From RYN-124 sp033851845 (lineage in GTDB: Bacteria; Actinomycetota; Actinomycetes; Mycobacteriales; SCTD01): a stretch of 36,011 bases of DNA. The stretch lies in NCBI GenBank assembly GCA_033851845.1, contig JAWWOH010000073.1, positions 1 through 36,011 on the forward strand. The letters run 5' to 3'. Both the position numbers and the translations under genes were made by a program. The notes beneath the pieces were generated by a model. It made no database searches, had not been told where the DNA came from, and saw nothing but the letters and a program-made list of their open reading frames with translations. Shown one piece after another: positions 30,340 to 36,011 of the stretch. Within the stretch, counting starts at the first letter, position 1, and each line of letters opens with the position of its first letter.

Positions 30340-30597
30340 TCAGGGACAGCACTCGTGCCGGAGGCCGGCCGGACCTCGCCTGGCGTGCTGGCGCTGCAGC
30401 AACGGCTCCAGGCACACGACGCAGACCGCGCCCTCGGGCGCGTGGAAGCCGCCGTCGACCTGGGGAGCCTGCGGGTCGGCAAGGACCGAGTCGGCGGACT
30501 GGGCGGCGTTCTCGAGCAGCCCGTTGACCTGTACGCCGGCCACGCCCATCCCGACCGTGCCACCCACGCGCGCTCGATCCACGAGCTGAGTGTGCAC
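30340..30597 (-). CDS. Small cysteine-containing ORF between rsrA and galE
   Basis: An 85-residue reading that I do not recognise. Its GTG directly follows the rsrA TAG with no gap. The first half is glycine/valine-rich (ARVGGTVGMGVAGVQVNGLL). The end has CVVCLEPLLQ and a terminal HECCP, which together could bind zinc. No ribosome site is needed if translation is coupled to rsrA. The gap is large for this genome and the frame fills it, which favours a gene, but no family confirms it. If real, it would be co-expressed with the thiol-stress sigma factor. Confidence 0.4.
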   Translation of the reverse strand: MHTQLVDRARVGGTVGMGVAGVQVNGLLENAAQSADSVLADPQAPQVDGGFHAPEGAVCVVCLEPLLQRQHARRGPAGLRHECCP

Positions 30598-30882
30598 CTA
30601 CTCGGCGCGAAACTCCACGTGCTCGATCTCGAGCCGGACTTCCTGGATGCGCACCATCACGCGCTCGCGCAGGTCGGCGGGCGGAGCATCGCCACCGCAA
30701 CATCGAGCGACGAGGGCCTTCACCGCCTGCTCGAGGCCGTACTGCCGAAGGCAGGGCGCGCACTCGTCGAGGTGGAGCCGCACGTGCTGGTGGTCCTCGG
30801 ACTCCGCCTCGCCGTCGAGGTAGAGGTAGACCTTCTCGAGGACCTCGTCGCAGGGGGTCTCGTGCGGCTCGCCACAGCTCAT
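30598..30882 (-). CDS. rsrA: Mycothiol-system zinc-binding anti-sigma factor (RsrA/RshA)
   Basis: A 94-residue ZAS-family protein. Cys11, His37, Cys41 and Cys44 reproduce the RsrA zinc/disulfide set at the same positions, and Cys3 is also present (segment HLDECAPCLRQYGLEQAVK). It holds the sigma factor inactive in reducing conditions; oxidation of the cysteines ejects zinc and frees it. The tail IQEVRLEIEHVEFRAE is the usual C-terminus. Its ATG overlaps the sigR stop by four bases, so the pair is made in equal amounts. An extra CC pair occurs at 61-62. Confidence 0.95.
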   Translation of the reverse strand: MSCGEPHETPCDEVLEKVYLYLDGEAESEDHQHVRLHLDECAPCLRQYGLEQAVKALVARCCGGDAPPADLRERVMVRIQEVRLEIEHVEFRAE

Positions 30883-31490
30883 GTCTCGTCGACCCCCGCC
30901 TTCACGAGGCCACGCTCGACGGCGTAGTCGCCCAACAGCTTCTTCAGACCGCGCCGGCCGCGGTGCAACCGGCTCATCACGGTCCCGATCGGCGGACCCA
31001 TGATCTCGGCGATCTCCTTGTAGGAGAACCCCTCCACGTCGGCGAGGTAGACCGCCATTCTGAAGTCCTCGGGCAGCTCCTGCAGGGCGTTCTTGACATC
31101 AGAGTCCGGCAGGTGGTCGAGCGCCTCCATCTCGGCGCTGCGCAACCCGGTGCTCTGGTGCCCCTCGGCCGCCGCGAGCTGCCAGTCGGCGATCTCGTCC
31201 GCGGGCGACTGCTGTGGCTGGCGCTGCTTCTTGCGGTAGGTGTTGATGAACGTGTTGGTCAGGATGCGGTACAGCCAGGCCTTGAGGTTGGTGCCCTCCT
31301 GGAACTGGTGGAAGGCGGCGAACGCCTTGACGAACGTCTCCTGGACGAGGTCCTCGGCGTCCGACGGGTTGCGCGTCATCCGCATCGCCGCGGCGTACAG
31401 CTGGTCCAGGAACGGCAGGGCGTCGCGCTCGAAGCGGGCAGTGCGCTGCTCGCTGGTCTCGTTCTCGGCTCCCTGCGAAACCGTGCCCAC
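30879..31490 (-). CDS. sigR: ECF sigma factor SigR/SigH for thiol-oxidative stress
   Basis: A 203-residue core protein. Region 2 contains FLDQLYAAAMRMTRNPSDAE, then VQETFVKAFAAF and LKAWLYRILTNTFINTYRKK. Region 4 contains LPEDFRMAVYLADVEGFSYK, then IAEIMGPPIGTVMSRLHRGR. All closely match M. tuberculosis SigH and Streptomyces SigR. It activates thioredoxin, mycothiol and repair genes. The short form starts at GTG 31490, where the purine-rich GAGGAG is unusually close. The frame stays open upstream to ATG 31580, which has a strong ribosome site, so an extended isoform of 233 residues is likely. It is the first gene of sigR-rsrA. Confidence 0.95.
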   Translation of the reverse strand: MGTVSQGAENETSEQRTARFERDALPFLDQLYAAAMRMTRNPSDAEDLVQETFVKAFAAFHQFQEGTNLKAWLYRILTNTFINTYRKKQRQPQQSPADEIADWQLAAAEGHQSTGLRSAEMEALDHLPDSDVKNALQELPEDFRMAVYLADVEGFSYKEIAEIMGPPIGTVMSRLHRGRRGLKKLLGDYAVERGLVKAGVDET

Positions 31491-31595
31491 CTCCTCGCCC
31501 CACTGCTCGCCTCGACCGGATTTCCAGCCTACCGTCGCGCGCCAGGACGGCAGATCCGTCACCAGCCCCTGGGCGAGCATCCGATCCCCTTCTCC
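31491..31595 (-). other. In-frame 30-codon extension and strong ribosome site for a long SigR isoform
   Basis: ATG 31580 opens 30 codons (MLAQGLVTDLPSWRATVGWK and onward) that join the SigR frame without a stop. GGAGAAGGGG at 31586-31595 sits five bases before it. Streptomyces makes an unstable extended sigma-R prime from its stress-induced promoter; the same layout is seen here. Confidence 0.5.
31526..31531 (-). promoter_or_regulatory. Possible housekeeping -10 (TAGGCT) for the short sigR form
   Basis: TAGGCT on the minus strand lies 35 bases before GTG 31490. It would give a transcript lacking the upstream ATG, the constitutive short form. Confidence 0.35.
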
Positions 31596-31613
31596 GCGGC
31601 GTACTGGTGATGC

Positions 31614-31641
31614 AACGCCCGACCTTCGCCGGTCGATTCCC
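31614..31641 (-). promoter_or_regulatory. SigR-class promoter (GGGAAT-N19-GTT) upstream of the long sigR form
   Basis: GGGAAT at 31636-31641 and GTT at 31614-31616 (minus strand) match the -35 and -10 elements known for SigR/SigH promoters; the spacing of 19 is slightly long. It is positioned to make an mRNA that includes ATG 31580, consistent with autoregulation. Confidence 0.55.
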
Positions 31642-31666
31642 GCCGGCCCGCCAAGGCCGGCAGACG

Positions 31667-31672
31667 TACCAT
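31667..31672 (+). promoter_or_regulatory. -10 box (TACCAT), leaderless DtxR-family gene
   Basis: TACCAT ends seven bases before GTG 31680. No clear DtxR/MntR-type operator palindrome overlaps it. Confidence 0.5.
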
Positions 31673-31679
31673 CGCGCGA

Positions 31680-32339
31680 GTGGAAGGCCACCACCCCGCG
31701 GTCGAGCAGTACCTCGAGACGATCTTGGAGCTCGAGGAGTCCGGCGTCGTCCCGATGCGGGCCCGGTTGGTGGAGCGGCTCGGGGTGTCGGCGCCGGCCG
31801 TGAGCGAGACGGTGAAGCGCCTCGAGCGGGAGGGCTACCTCACGCTGGACGACGAGCGCGTCATGCACCTGACCGAGACGGGTCGCGCCTACGCGACCTC
31901 GATGCTGCGCCGGCACCGCCTCGCCGAGCTGTTGCTCGTCGATGTCCTGAAGGTCCCGTGGGCACAGGTGCACGAGGAGGCCTGCCGTCTCGAGCATGCG
32001 ATCAGCCCGACCCTCGAGGCTCACCTGGTCACGCTGCTCGGCGACCCCGGCGCCTGCCCGCACGGCAACCCGATCCCCGGGTCGGCCAACGCCGTCGACC
32101 CCGGCCCGTTGCAGCCGCTGTCGACGGTCCAGCCGGGCCACTCCTGCGTCGTACGCCGGATCGACGAGCACCTGCAGACCCAGATCGTGCACATGCGCGA
32201 GCTCGAGTCGGCCCATCTGCTCCCGGGGCAGGAGGTGCTCGTCGGGGAGACCGCGTCCGGCGAGCTGTCACTGCTCGTCGACGGCGTGCCCATCACCCTC
32301 GAGCAGGTCGTCGCCGCCAACGTCTACGTGACGGTCTGA
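31680..32339 (+). CDS. DtxR/MntR-family metal-dependent repressor
   Basis: A 219-residue regulator. The N-terminal winged helix has EQYLETILELEESGVVPMRA and VERLGVSAPAVSETVKRLER. The metal-binding/dimer domain includes LRRHRLAELLLVDVLK, VHEEACRLEHAIS and CPHGNPIP with typical ligand glutamates and histidines. The C-terminal SH3-like domain ends GVPITLEQVVAANVYV. Full length with all three domains places it with IdeR/DtxR or long MntR. Iron versus manganese cannot be decided. The GTG start follows a TACCAT box by seven bases. It is divergent from sigR, and its end overlaps the next gene on the minus strand by 16 bases. Confidence 0.92.
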   Translation: MEGHHPAVEQYLETILELEESGVVPMRARLVERLGVSAPAVSETVKRLEREGYLTLDDERVMHLTETGRAYATSMLRRHRLAELLLVDVLKVPWAQVHEEACRLEHAISPTLEAHLVTLLGDPGACPHGNPIPGSANAVDPGPLQPLSTVQPGHSCVVRRIDEHLQTQIVHMRELESAHLLPGQEVLVGETASGELSLLVDGVPITLEQVVAANVYVTV

Positions 32340-32986
32340 AGCCACTTCTTCACGACGTCGCGTACTTCGGCGAGCACGTCTTTGCGTGGCCGCCCGTCCA
32401 TCTTCCGCACGGCGAACGAGTGGTCGGCGCCGTCAACGACGTGCACCGTGACGCCCTTCTTGCGCGTGGGCATGCCGAAGGCATCACGACTTCCTTGTAC
32501 GACGAGCCGCGGCACCGTCGGCATCGCGAGCTCGTCCGCGCGACTCGTCGTACGTCCTGGTGGAGTCAACGGAAACGCAAGTGCGAGTACGGCGCTCGCA
32601 CCGAGCTGTGTCGCCGTCCTGCACGCCACCCGCGCACCACTGCTTCTTCCGCCTAGCACCAGCGCACCCTGGAAAGGCAACTGCGCAACGACCGCGAGGA
32701 AAGCCTCATCGAGCTGCGCGGTCGGTGCGGCTACTCGCTTCCCCGCAACGCGATACGGCTGTTCGACTCTTGCCACCGCGAACCCTGCAGCACGTGCGGC
32801 GTCGCGTGCCGCCAGCAGATCCGGCGCCTCCGGGCCCCCGCCGGCGCCGTGCCCGAGGACCAGCAACCCGCGATCCCCGTCATCGAGGTGCACCCGCGCG
32901 GGCCCGCGCGGCGTCTCCAGCTTGAACAACGCGGCAGCACCTGACCGTGGGGCTGGCCCATCGTCAGGTGACGGCGCGTTGATCAA
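32324..32986 (-). CDS. Alpha/beta hydrolase family protein (TEX30/dienelactone-hydrolase-like)
   Basis: A 220-residue hydrolase. LLVLGHGAGGGPEAPDL is the first turn, followed by ARVEQPYRVAGKR and the nucleophile elbow LVLGGRSSGARVACRTA (serine in GRSSGA). The acid lies in LVVQGSRDAFG and the histidine in VVDGADHSF. This small, capless layout is typical of the KANSL3/TEX30-like group found in many actinobacteria; the substrate is unknown. The start is TTG 32986, ten bases after the ArsR-AHSA1 stop; no better upstream codon exists. The pair is probably one transcription unit. Confidence 0.8.
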   Translation of the reverse strand: MINAPSPDDGPAPRSGAAALFKLETPRGPARVHLDDGDRGLLVLGHGAGGGPEAPDLLAARDAARAAGFAVARVEQPYRVAGKRVAAPTAQLDEAFLAVVAQLPFQGALVLGGRSSGARVACRTATQLGASAVLALAFPLTPPGRTTSRADELAMPTVPRLVVQGSRDAFGMPTRKKGVTVHVVDGADHSFAVRKMDGRPRKDVLAEVRDVVKKWLQTVT

Positions 32987-32996
32987 CGGGTGGGGG

Positions 32997-33752
32997 TCAG
33001 CGGTCGGCGTACATGAGGGAACCGGGCGTGGTCAGCAGCTCGCCGGTCTCCAGCCACGTCTTCAGCCCCGACAGGATCATCGGCCAGCCGCCGTAGAGCT
33101 GCTCGTTTGCGCCCTCGCGCAGCTGGTCGTGCACAACGCGAAGGCAGCACGAGTCGCCGACCGGCTCGATCTCCCACGTCACCCGCGACGTGCCTTCGGC
33201 CTTGACGTCGTCGCCCCAGAGCGCGGTCATCGTCTGCACGAGCCGACGCGGCGGGTCGCACTCGAGGATCTCGCCGTCGCCGAGCAGCGCCCCGTCGGGG
33301 GTCTTCTGCTCGAAGCGCGCACCCGGCGTGAAGTCGCTGACGATCCGCGCGCCGAAGGTGTACTTGCTGCGGATCTCGGTGTCGGTGATGGCCTCCCACA
33401 GCCGCTCCGGCGTCGTACGGATGTAGATCTCGAAGACCTTCTCCATGGTTCTCTCCAGGTCTGCCTTGAGGTCGGCGAGGCCGGCGGCCCAGCCTTCCGC
33501 GTACTTGCTCACCCAGCGGTCGTGGACGAGGCGGATCGGGACGGGGTTGAGGAAGTGCAGCTTCTGCCGACCGGAGCGCCGCGTCACCACGAGCCCCGCC
33601 TCCTCGAGCTGCTTGAGGTGCTTCATGACCCCGAACCTGGTCATCGCGAAGCGCTCCTCGAGCGCGCGAAGGGTCTGGCCGTCCGCGCGGAACAGCTCGT
33701 CGAGCAGCTCGCGACGGGTGGGGTCGGCGAGCGCCTTGAAGACCTCGTCCAT
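32997..33752 (-). CDS. ArsR-family regulator fused to an AHSA1/SRPBCC domain
   Basis: A 251-residue two-domain protein. The N-terminal winged helix (about 1-90) has VFKALADPTRRELLDELF and a recognition helix in AMTRFGVMKHLKQLEEAG, but no cysteine metal site. The C-terminal SRPBCC domain (about 105-235) has FEIYIRTTPERLWEAITDTE, FEQKTPDGALLGDGEILECD and WPMILSGLKTWLETGE. The fusion suggests a repressor whose ligand binds the START-like cavity. ATG 33752 is chosen because a TAATCT -10 box ends seven bases upstream. The GTG at 33782 lies inside the palindromic operator. It is followed by the hydrolase gene. Confidence 0.9.
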   Translation of the reverse strand: MDEVFKALADPTRRELLDELFRADGQTLRALEERFAMTRFGVMKHLKQLEEAGLVVTRRSGRQKLHFLNPVPIRLVHDRWVSKYAEGWAAGLADLKADLERTMEKVFEIYIRTTPERLWEAITDTEIRSKYTFGARIVSDFTPGARFEQKTPDGALLGDGEILECDPPRRLVQTMTALWGDDVKAEGTSRVTWEIEPVGDSCCLRVVHDQLREGANEQLYGGWPMILSGLKTWLETGELLTTPGSLMYADR

Positions 33753-33759
33753 GCCGGAC

Positions 33760-33765
33760 AGATTA
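33760..33765 (-). promoter_or_regulatory. -10 box (TAATCT), leaderless ArsR-AHSA1 gene
   Basis: On the minus strand TAATCT is followed by seven bases and ATG 33752. It touches the palindrome at 33765-33784. Confidence 0.55.
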
Positions 33766-33784
33766 GGTGACCATTTGGTCACCT
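33765..33784 (-). promoter_or_regulatory. Operator-like palindrome before the ArsR-AHSA1 gene
   Basis: AGGTGACCA-TT-TGGTCACCT is a perfect 9+9 inverted repeat that abuts the -10 box on its upstream side. A dimeric winged-helix repressor bound here would block RNA polymerase, so autoregulation by the adjacent ArsR-type protein is the simplest explanation. Confidence 0.65.
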
Positions 33785-33808
33785 GTCAAGGTGGACCGGG
33801 AGCGTGTC

Positions 33809-34159
33809 CTACGCGGCGTCCTCCGCCTTGGCCTGGCACTCGACGCACCGGGCGGCCTCGGGACGCACCGTGAGCCGGGCCTCGCTGATTGCCGTCCCGC
33901 AGTCGGTGCAGGTGCCGTAGCTGCCGTCCTCGATGCGCCCGAGAGCCGCCCGGATCTGCTCACGCTGGCCGTCGGCGGCCTCGAGCAGGGCGTTCTCGCG
34001 GTCCTGGTCAACGAGGTCGGTGGCGTTGTCGGCAGGGTGCTGATCGACGTGGCTGAGCTCAGCGCTGTCACCGGCGCCCTCGTTGACGAGGGTCGTCGTC
34101 GCGGTGTCGAGCTCGTGGAGCATCTGCTCGAGCTGCTGTCGGGCGTCCTGCACGTCCAC
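33809..34159 (-). CDS. TraR/DksA family zinc-finger protein
   Basis: A 116-residue protein. A coiled-coil-like acidic first part (QQLEQMLHELDTATTTLVNE) leads to RIEDGSYGTCTDCGTAISEA and ARCVECQAKAE, giving a four-cysteine zinc finger of the CxxC...CxxC type. DksA/TraR proteins insert into the RNA polymerase secondary channel; actinobacterial versions are often called general stress proteins. GTG 34159 is preferred because GAGGAG lies six bases upstream; ATG 34177 is the longer alternative. It stands alone, downstream of the divergent secreted-protein gene start, with 98 bases between starts. Confidence 0.85.
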   Translation of the reverse strand: MDVQDARQQLEQMLHELDTATTTLVNEGAGDSAELSHVDQHPADNATDLVDQDRENALLEAADGQREQIRAALGRIEDGSYGTCTDCGTAISEARLTVRPEAARCVECQAKAEDAA

Positions 34160-34245
34160 TGAGACTCCTCGTTGCATTGTCGTTGCACCTGCCTTACCGA
34201 GAGCATGCCTACCCGAGAGCGGGCCGGGCTCACTCGCGATGCATC

Positions 34246-34251
34246 TAGCCT
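34246..34251 (+). promoter_or_regulatory. -10 box (TAGCCT), leaderless secreted-protein gene
   Basis: TAGCCT ends six bases before GTG 34258 and shares its flanks with the box at 9157-9162. Confidence 0.5.
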
Positions 34252-34257
34252 GCCGAT

Positions 34258-35526
34258 GTGCGAAGGGTCACCGCCGGGGCAGTCGCACTCCTCGCGGTCC
34301 TCCTCGTGTCCACCCCGTCGTACGCCGACGGGACGATCGAGCTGCCGACACCGACGGCCGCGCTGGCCCAGGAGCTCGACCTGGTGTGCAACCCCGTCGT
34401 CGGCGGGCTGCCGGAGCGCTGCAAGAAGTCCTCCGTCCCGGGACCGGTCGTCAACGACGAGAACGTCCTCGTCGACCTGACCGGCGGCGGTGGCACGCAG
34501 CGGGTGCAGGTCGAGCAGCGGCTCGTGCTGACCAGGGTCGGTGACTACGTCATCCGCGAGCGCGGACCCGCGCGCTCGGCCGTGCCAATCGTCAAGGACT
34601 CCGATCCCCCGAACACGAAGTTCGGCGCCGTCGTCTACCAGGGCTTCACGCCCGGCAACCGCAAGCTGGGCGCGCGGCTGACGCTGGACGCCGGGCTCGA
34701 AGCTGCGCGGCTCCCGCTGGCCGTGACGGTCTCGTACGACGGCGCCGACGGGCCGGTGCCGCTCGGGCCGGGCGGGCAGGTCCCCCGCGCCGGCCTCGTG
34801 CACGTGCGGCTGACGAACCAGACGACGCAGCCGGCCGAGCTGCCGACAGGTGCCGACGCCGACCCGAACGCACTCGCCGGCCCGCTCGACGCGGCACTGC
34901 GCTTCGCCCAGGCTCCACCCGGCCCGCGGCTGCCGTCGACGGACACGATGCTGCCCAAGCGCCTGCGGGTCACCTCGCCTGCCAGCGGCGGCGCAACGCA
35001 GTCGGTGCCGCTGCGCATCACCGGATCACTCCGGCTGGCCGGCACGACCGGGACGATCGGCGGCCCGAAGGTGACGCCCCTGCCGGACGGCGGCGTCATC
35101 GCCGGGACGCTCTCGGCTGATCCCGGCACGGTCGAGTTCACCGCGCAGGTCCGGTCCGCGGGACGGCTCGTGATGGACCTCGCCGTCGTACCGACCCTTG
35201 ACGAGCGCCGGCTCGCACCGCCTCGGCACCTTGCGACGTGGGCGGCCTGGGCACGAAGCCACCCGCCACTCGCCGAGCGGCACGCGGCGCTCGACCTGCT
35301 GGTCGCGACGGCCGCGACGGGCGCCCGCGCCTCGTCGTACTCGCCGTACCTCGGCGTCGACCTGCCGGGCAGCGGCTCGACGGTCTTCCGCTACGCGTTC
35401 GCGCCCGTCGACAGGGCCGCGGATGCGAAGCGCAACCTTCAGCCAAGACCCGGGCCCATCGCGCTGACCGGCATCGCGCTGCTACTGCTGCTCGCCAACG
35501 GCGCCCTGCTCTGGCGCCAGAGCTAG
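34258..35526 (+). CDS. Secreted, C-terminally membrane-anchored protein of unknown function
   Basis: A 422-residue protein. A signal peptide (RRVTAGAVALLAVLLVS, cleavage near SYA-DG) opens it. The large extracytoplasmic part is rich in beta-prone, proline-containing segments, such as VQVEQRLVLTRVGDYVIRE and GKPKVT-like strands, with two cysteines near residues 44 and 55. It ends in a transmembrane helix (PIALTGIALLLLLANGALLW) with a very short inside tail. This is the topology of a type I membrane protein. I do not recognise the family and see no catalytic motif. The start follows a TAGCCT box by six bases. Confidence 0.75.
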   Translation: MRRVTAGAVALLAVLLVSTPSYADGTIELPTPTAALAQELDLVCNPVVGGLPERCKKSSVPGPVVNDENVLVDLTGGGGTQRVQVEQRLVLTRVGDYVIRERGPARSAVPIVKDSDPPNTKFGAVVYQGFTPGNRKLGARLTLDAGLEAARLPLAVTVSYDGADGPVPLGPGGQVPRAGLVHVRLTNQTTQPAELPTGADADPNALAGPLDAALRFAQAPPGPRLPSTDTMLPKRLRVTSPASGGATQSVPLRITGSLRLAGTTGTIGGPKVTPLPDGGVIAGTLSADPGTVEFTAQVRSAGRLVMDLAVVPTLDERRLAPPRHLATWAAWARSHPPLAERHAALDLLVATAATGARASSYSPYLGVDLPGSGSTVFRYAFAPVDRAADAKRNLQPRPGPIALTGIALLLLLANGALLWRQS

Positions 35527-35573
35527 GGACCCGCACGCCGCACGGGTTCGGCAACGACGCAGACAGCAGGCGG

Positions 35574-35657
35574 TTGCGCAGACGTCCCTCCGCCGAGGCG
35601 CTCGAGTGGGTTCAGCGGTCGCTCGGTGTCCAGGTCCGCCGCGTGCGGTCCTGGTAG
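35574..35657 (+). pseudogene. N-terminal remnant of a phosphotransferase-family gene
   Basis: The short reading RRRPSAEALEWVQRSLGVQV then RRVRSW-stop resembles the first 25-30 residues of aminoglycoside-phosphotransferase-like proteins (a PS-EAL-WV helix, a short V..VR strand, then normally a glycine loop). The homology stops at TAG 35655-35657, and the HNH gene stop on the other strand lies two bases further. The rest of the kinase is missing, so this looks like a truncated remnant created by the HNH locus. The match is from memory and the piece is short. Confidence 0.35.
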
Positions 35658-35658
35658 A

Positions 35659-36011
35659 TCAGCTGATGTAGCGGGTGTAGTCGAACGCCGGTCTTCGTCG
35701 GGTCAGGCCTTCGGGGCTGGTCCACAGCACGGACGCGTCGGCGAGGCGTTCGACGGTCCAGCCGGAGTGGGTCTTGAGCCGGTGGTGCCAGCGGCACATG
35801 GCGCCGCAGTTGTCCTCGTTGGTGGCGCCGTCGGGCCAGGGGATGGCGTGCTCGCCGTCGCAGCGCAGGGCGGGCTGGCCGCAGCCGGGCACGGTGCAGG
35901 TGCGGTCGCGTAGGACGACGTGCCGGTCGAGGTCGGCCGGTAGGCGGTAGACGGTGCTGCCGTAGTCCAGTGGGTGTGTGCGGTAGGGCGCAGTGATCAG
36001 CTCGTCGACGG
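35659..36011 (-). CDS. DUF222/HNH endonuclease, C-terminal part (gene continues beyond the window)
   Basis: The visible 117 codons contain the complete HNH domain: LRDRTCTVPGCGQPALRC, then GEHAIPWPDGATNEDN, MCRWHHRLKTHSGW, and a WTSPEGLTRRRP tail. The four zinc cysteines and the central histidines are intact (C-GC-C...CRWHH), in contrast to the decayed copy at 971. The upstream DUF222 part lies outside. The frame is open to the window edge without a stop. These genes are multicopy, probably mobile or repeat-associated, nuclease-like proteins; the biological role is not established. Confidence 0.88.
   Translation of the reverse strand, partial: VDELITAPYRTHPLDYGSTVYRLPADLDRHVVLRDRTCTVPGCGQPALRCDGEHAIPWPDGATNEDNCGAMCRWHHRLKTHSGWTVERLADASVLWTSPEGLTRRRPAFDYTRYIS

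Noticed and set aside
31501..31525. GGAAAT-N16-GTG as a second SigR-class promoter next to the short sigR start.
   Set aside because: The -10 lacks the required GTT and would place the TSS within the ribosome site; the upstream GGGAAT...GTT is a better match.

Overview
This is a G+C-rich, gene-dense chromosomal segment from a filamentous-type or related actinobacterium. The evidence is a whiB1-type gene, a mycothiol-type SigR/RsrA pair, a PdtaS-type sensor kinase, the 24-residue ribosomal protein bL37, the end of a Kgd-type 2-oxoglutarate dehydrogenase followed by a DUF6104 gene, and a nickel superoxide dismutase with its maturation protease. Genes 16437-19913 and 23481-23693 keep an order I recall from Mycobacterium tuberculosis Rv3217c-Rv3221c (membrane protein, diacylglycerol-kinase-like, whiB1, pdtaS, small biotin carrier), with extra genes inserted. 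I cannot name the genus. I see no tRNA, rRNA, CRISPR, prophage or insertion sequence. The accessory signs are two DUF222/HNH endonuclease genes near the ends (one decayed, one cut by the window edge) and a palindromic intergenic repeat.

Layout. 1-900: kgd end, DUF6104, SRPBCC protein. 971-2291: decayed HNH gene. 2480-6115 (minus): HIT-like protein, rhomboid protease, quinone-oxidoreductase-like enzyme, malic enzyme. 6219-8763 (plus): amino-acid ABC importer with overlapping genes. 9170-10442: RmlC-like protein, SodX and SodN. 10452-11470: histidine phosphatase and acetyltransferase. 11645-14892 (minus): small membrane protein, flavin-reductase-fold protein, paired fluoride channels and a Tat-exported, LPXTG-bearing metallophosphoesterase. 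15082-16436: anti-sigma kinase and SigF/B-type sigma factor. 16437-19913: the whiB1/pdtaS neighbourhood. 19930-22291: unknown protein, Tag glycosylase, TauE-like exporter, mini membrane protein, acetyltransferase. 22311-27278 (minus): PilT ATPase, biotin carrier, aminopeptidase P, crotonase and biotin carboxylase. 27327-29313 (plus): DUF5317, bL37, a lipoprotein and an alpha/beta hydrolase. 29359-31490 (minus): sigR-rsrA-small ORF-galE. 31680-36011: DtxR/MntR-type regulator, hydrolase, ArsR-AHSA1 fusion, DksA/TraR-like protein, a secreted membrane-anchored protein, a phosphotransferase remnant and the second HNH gene.

Regulation is the most informative layer. Thirteen genes carry a TANNNT box ending 6-7 bases before the start codon, the arrangement of leaderless actinobacterial mRNAs. 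sigR has a GGGAAT...GTT promoter of its own class, placed to express an in-frame N-terminally extended isoform with a strong ribosome site. whiB1 has a CRP-type palindrome, and the ArsR-family gene has a 9+9 base operator-like palindrome directly upstream of its -10 box. I found no convincing wholly new multi-gene system. The best leads are regulatory or concern single odd genes.
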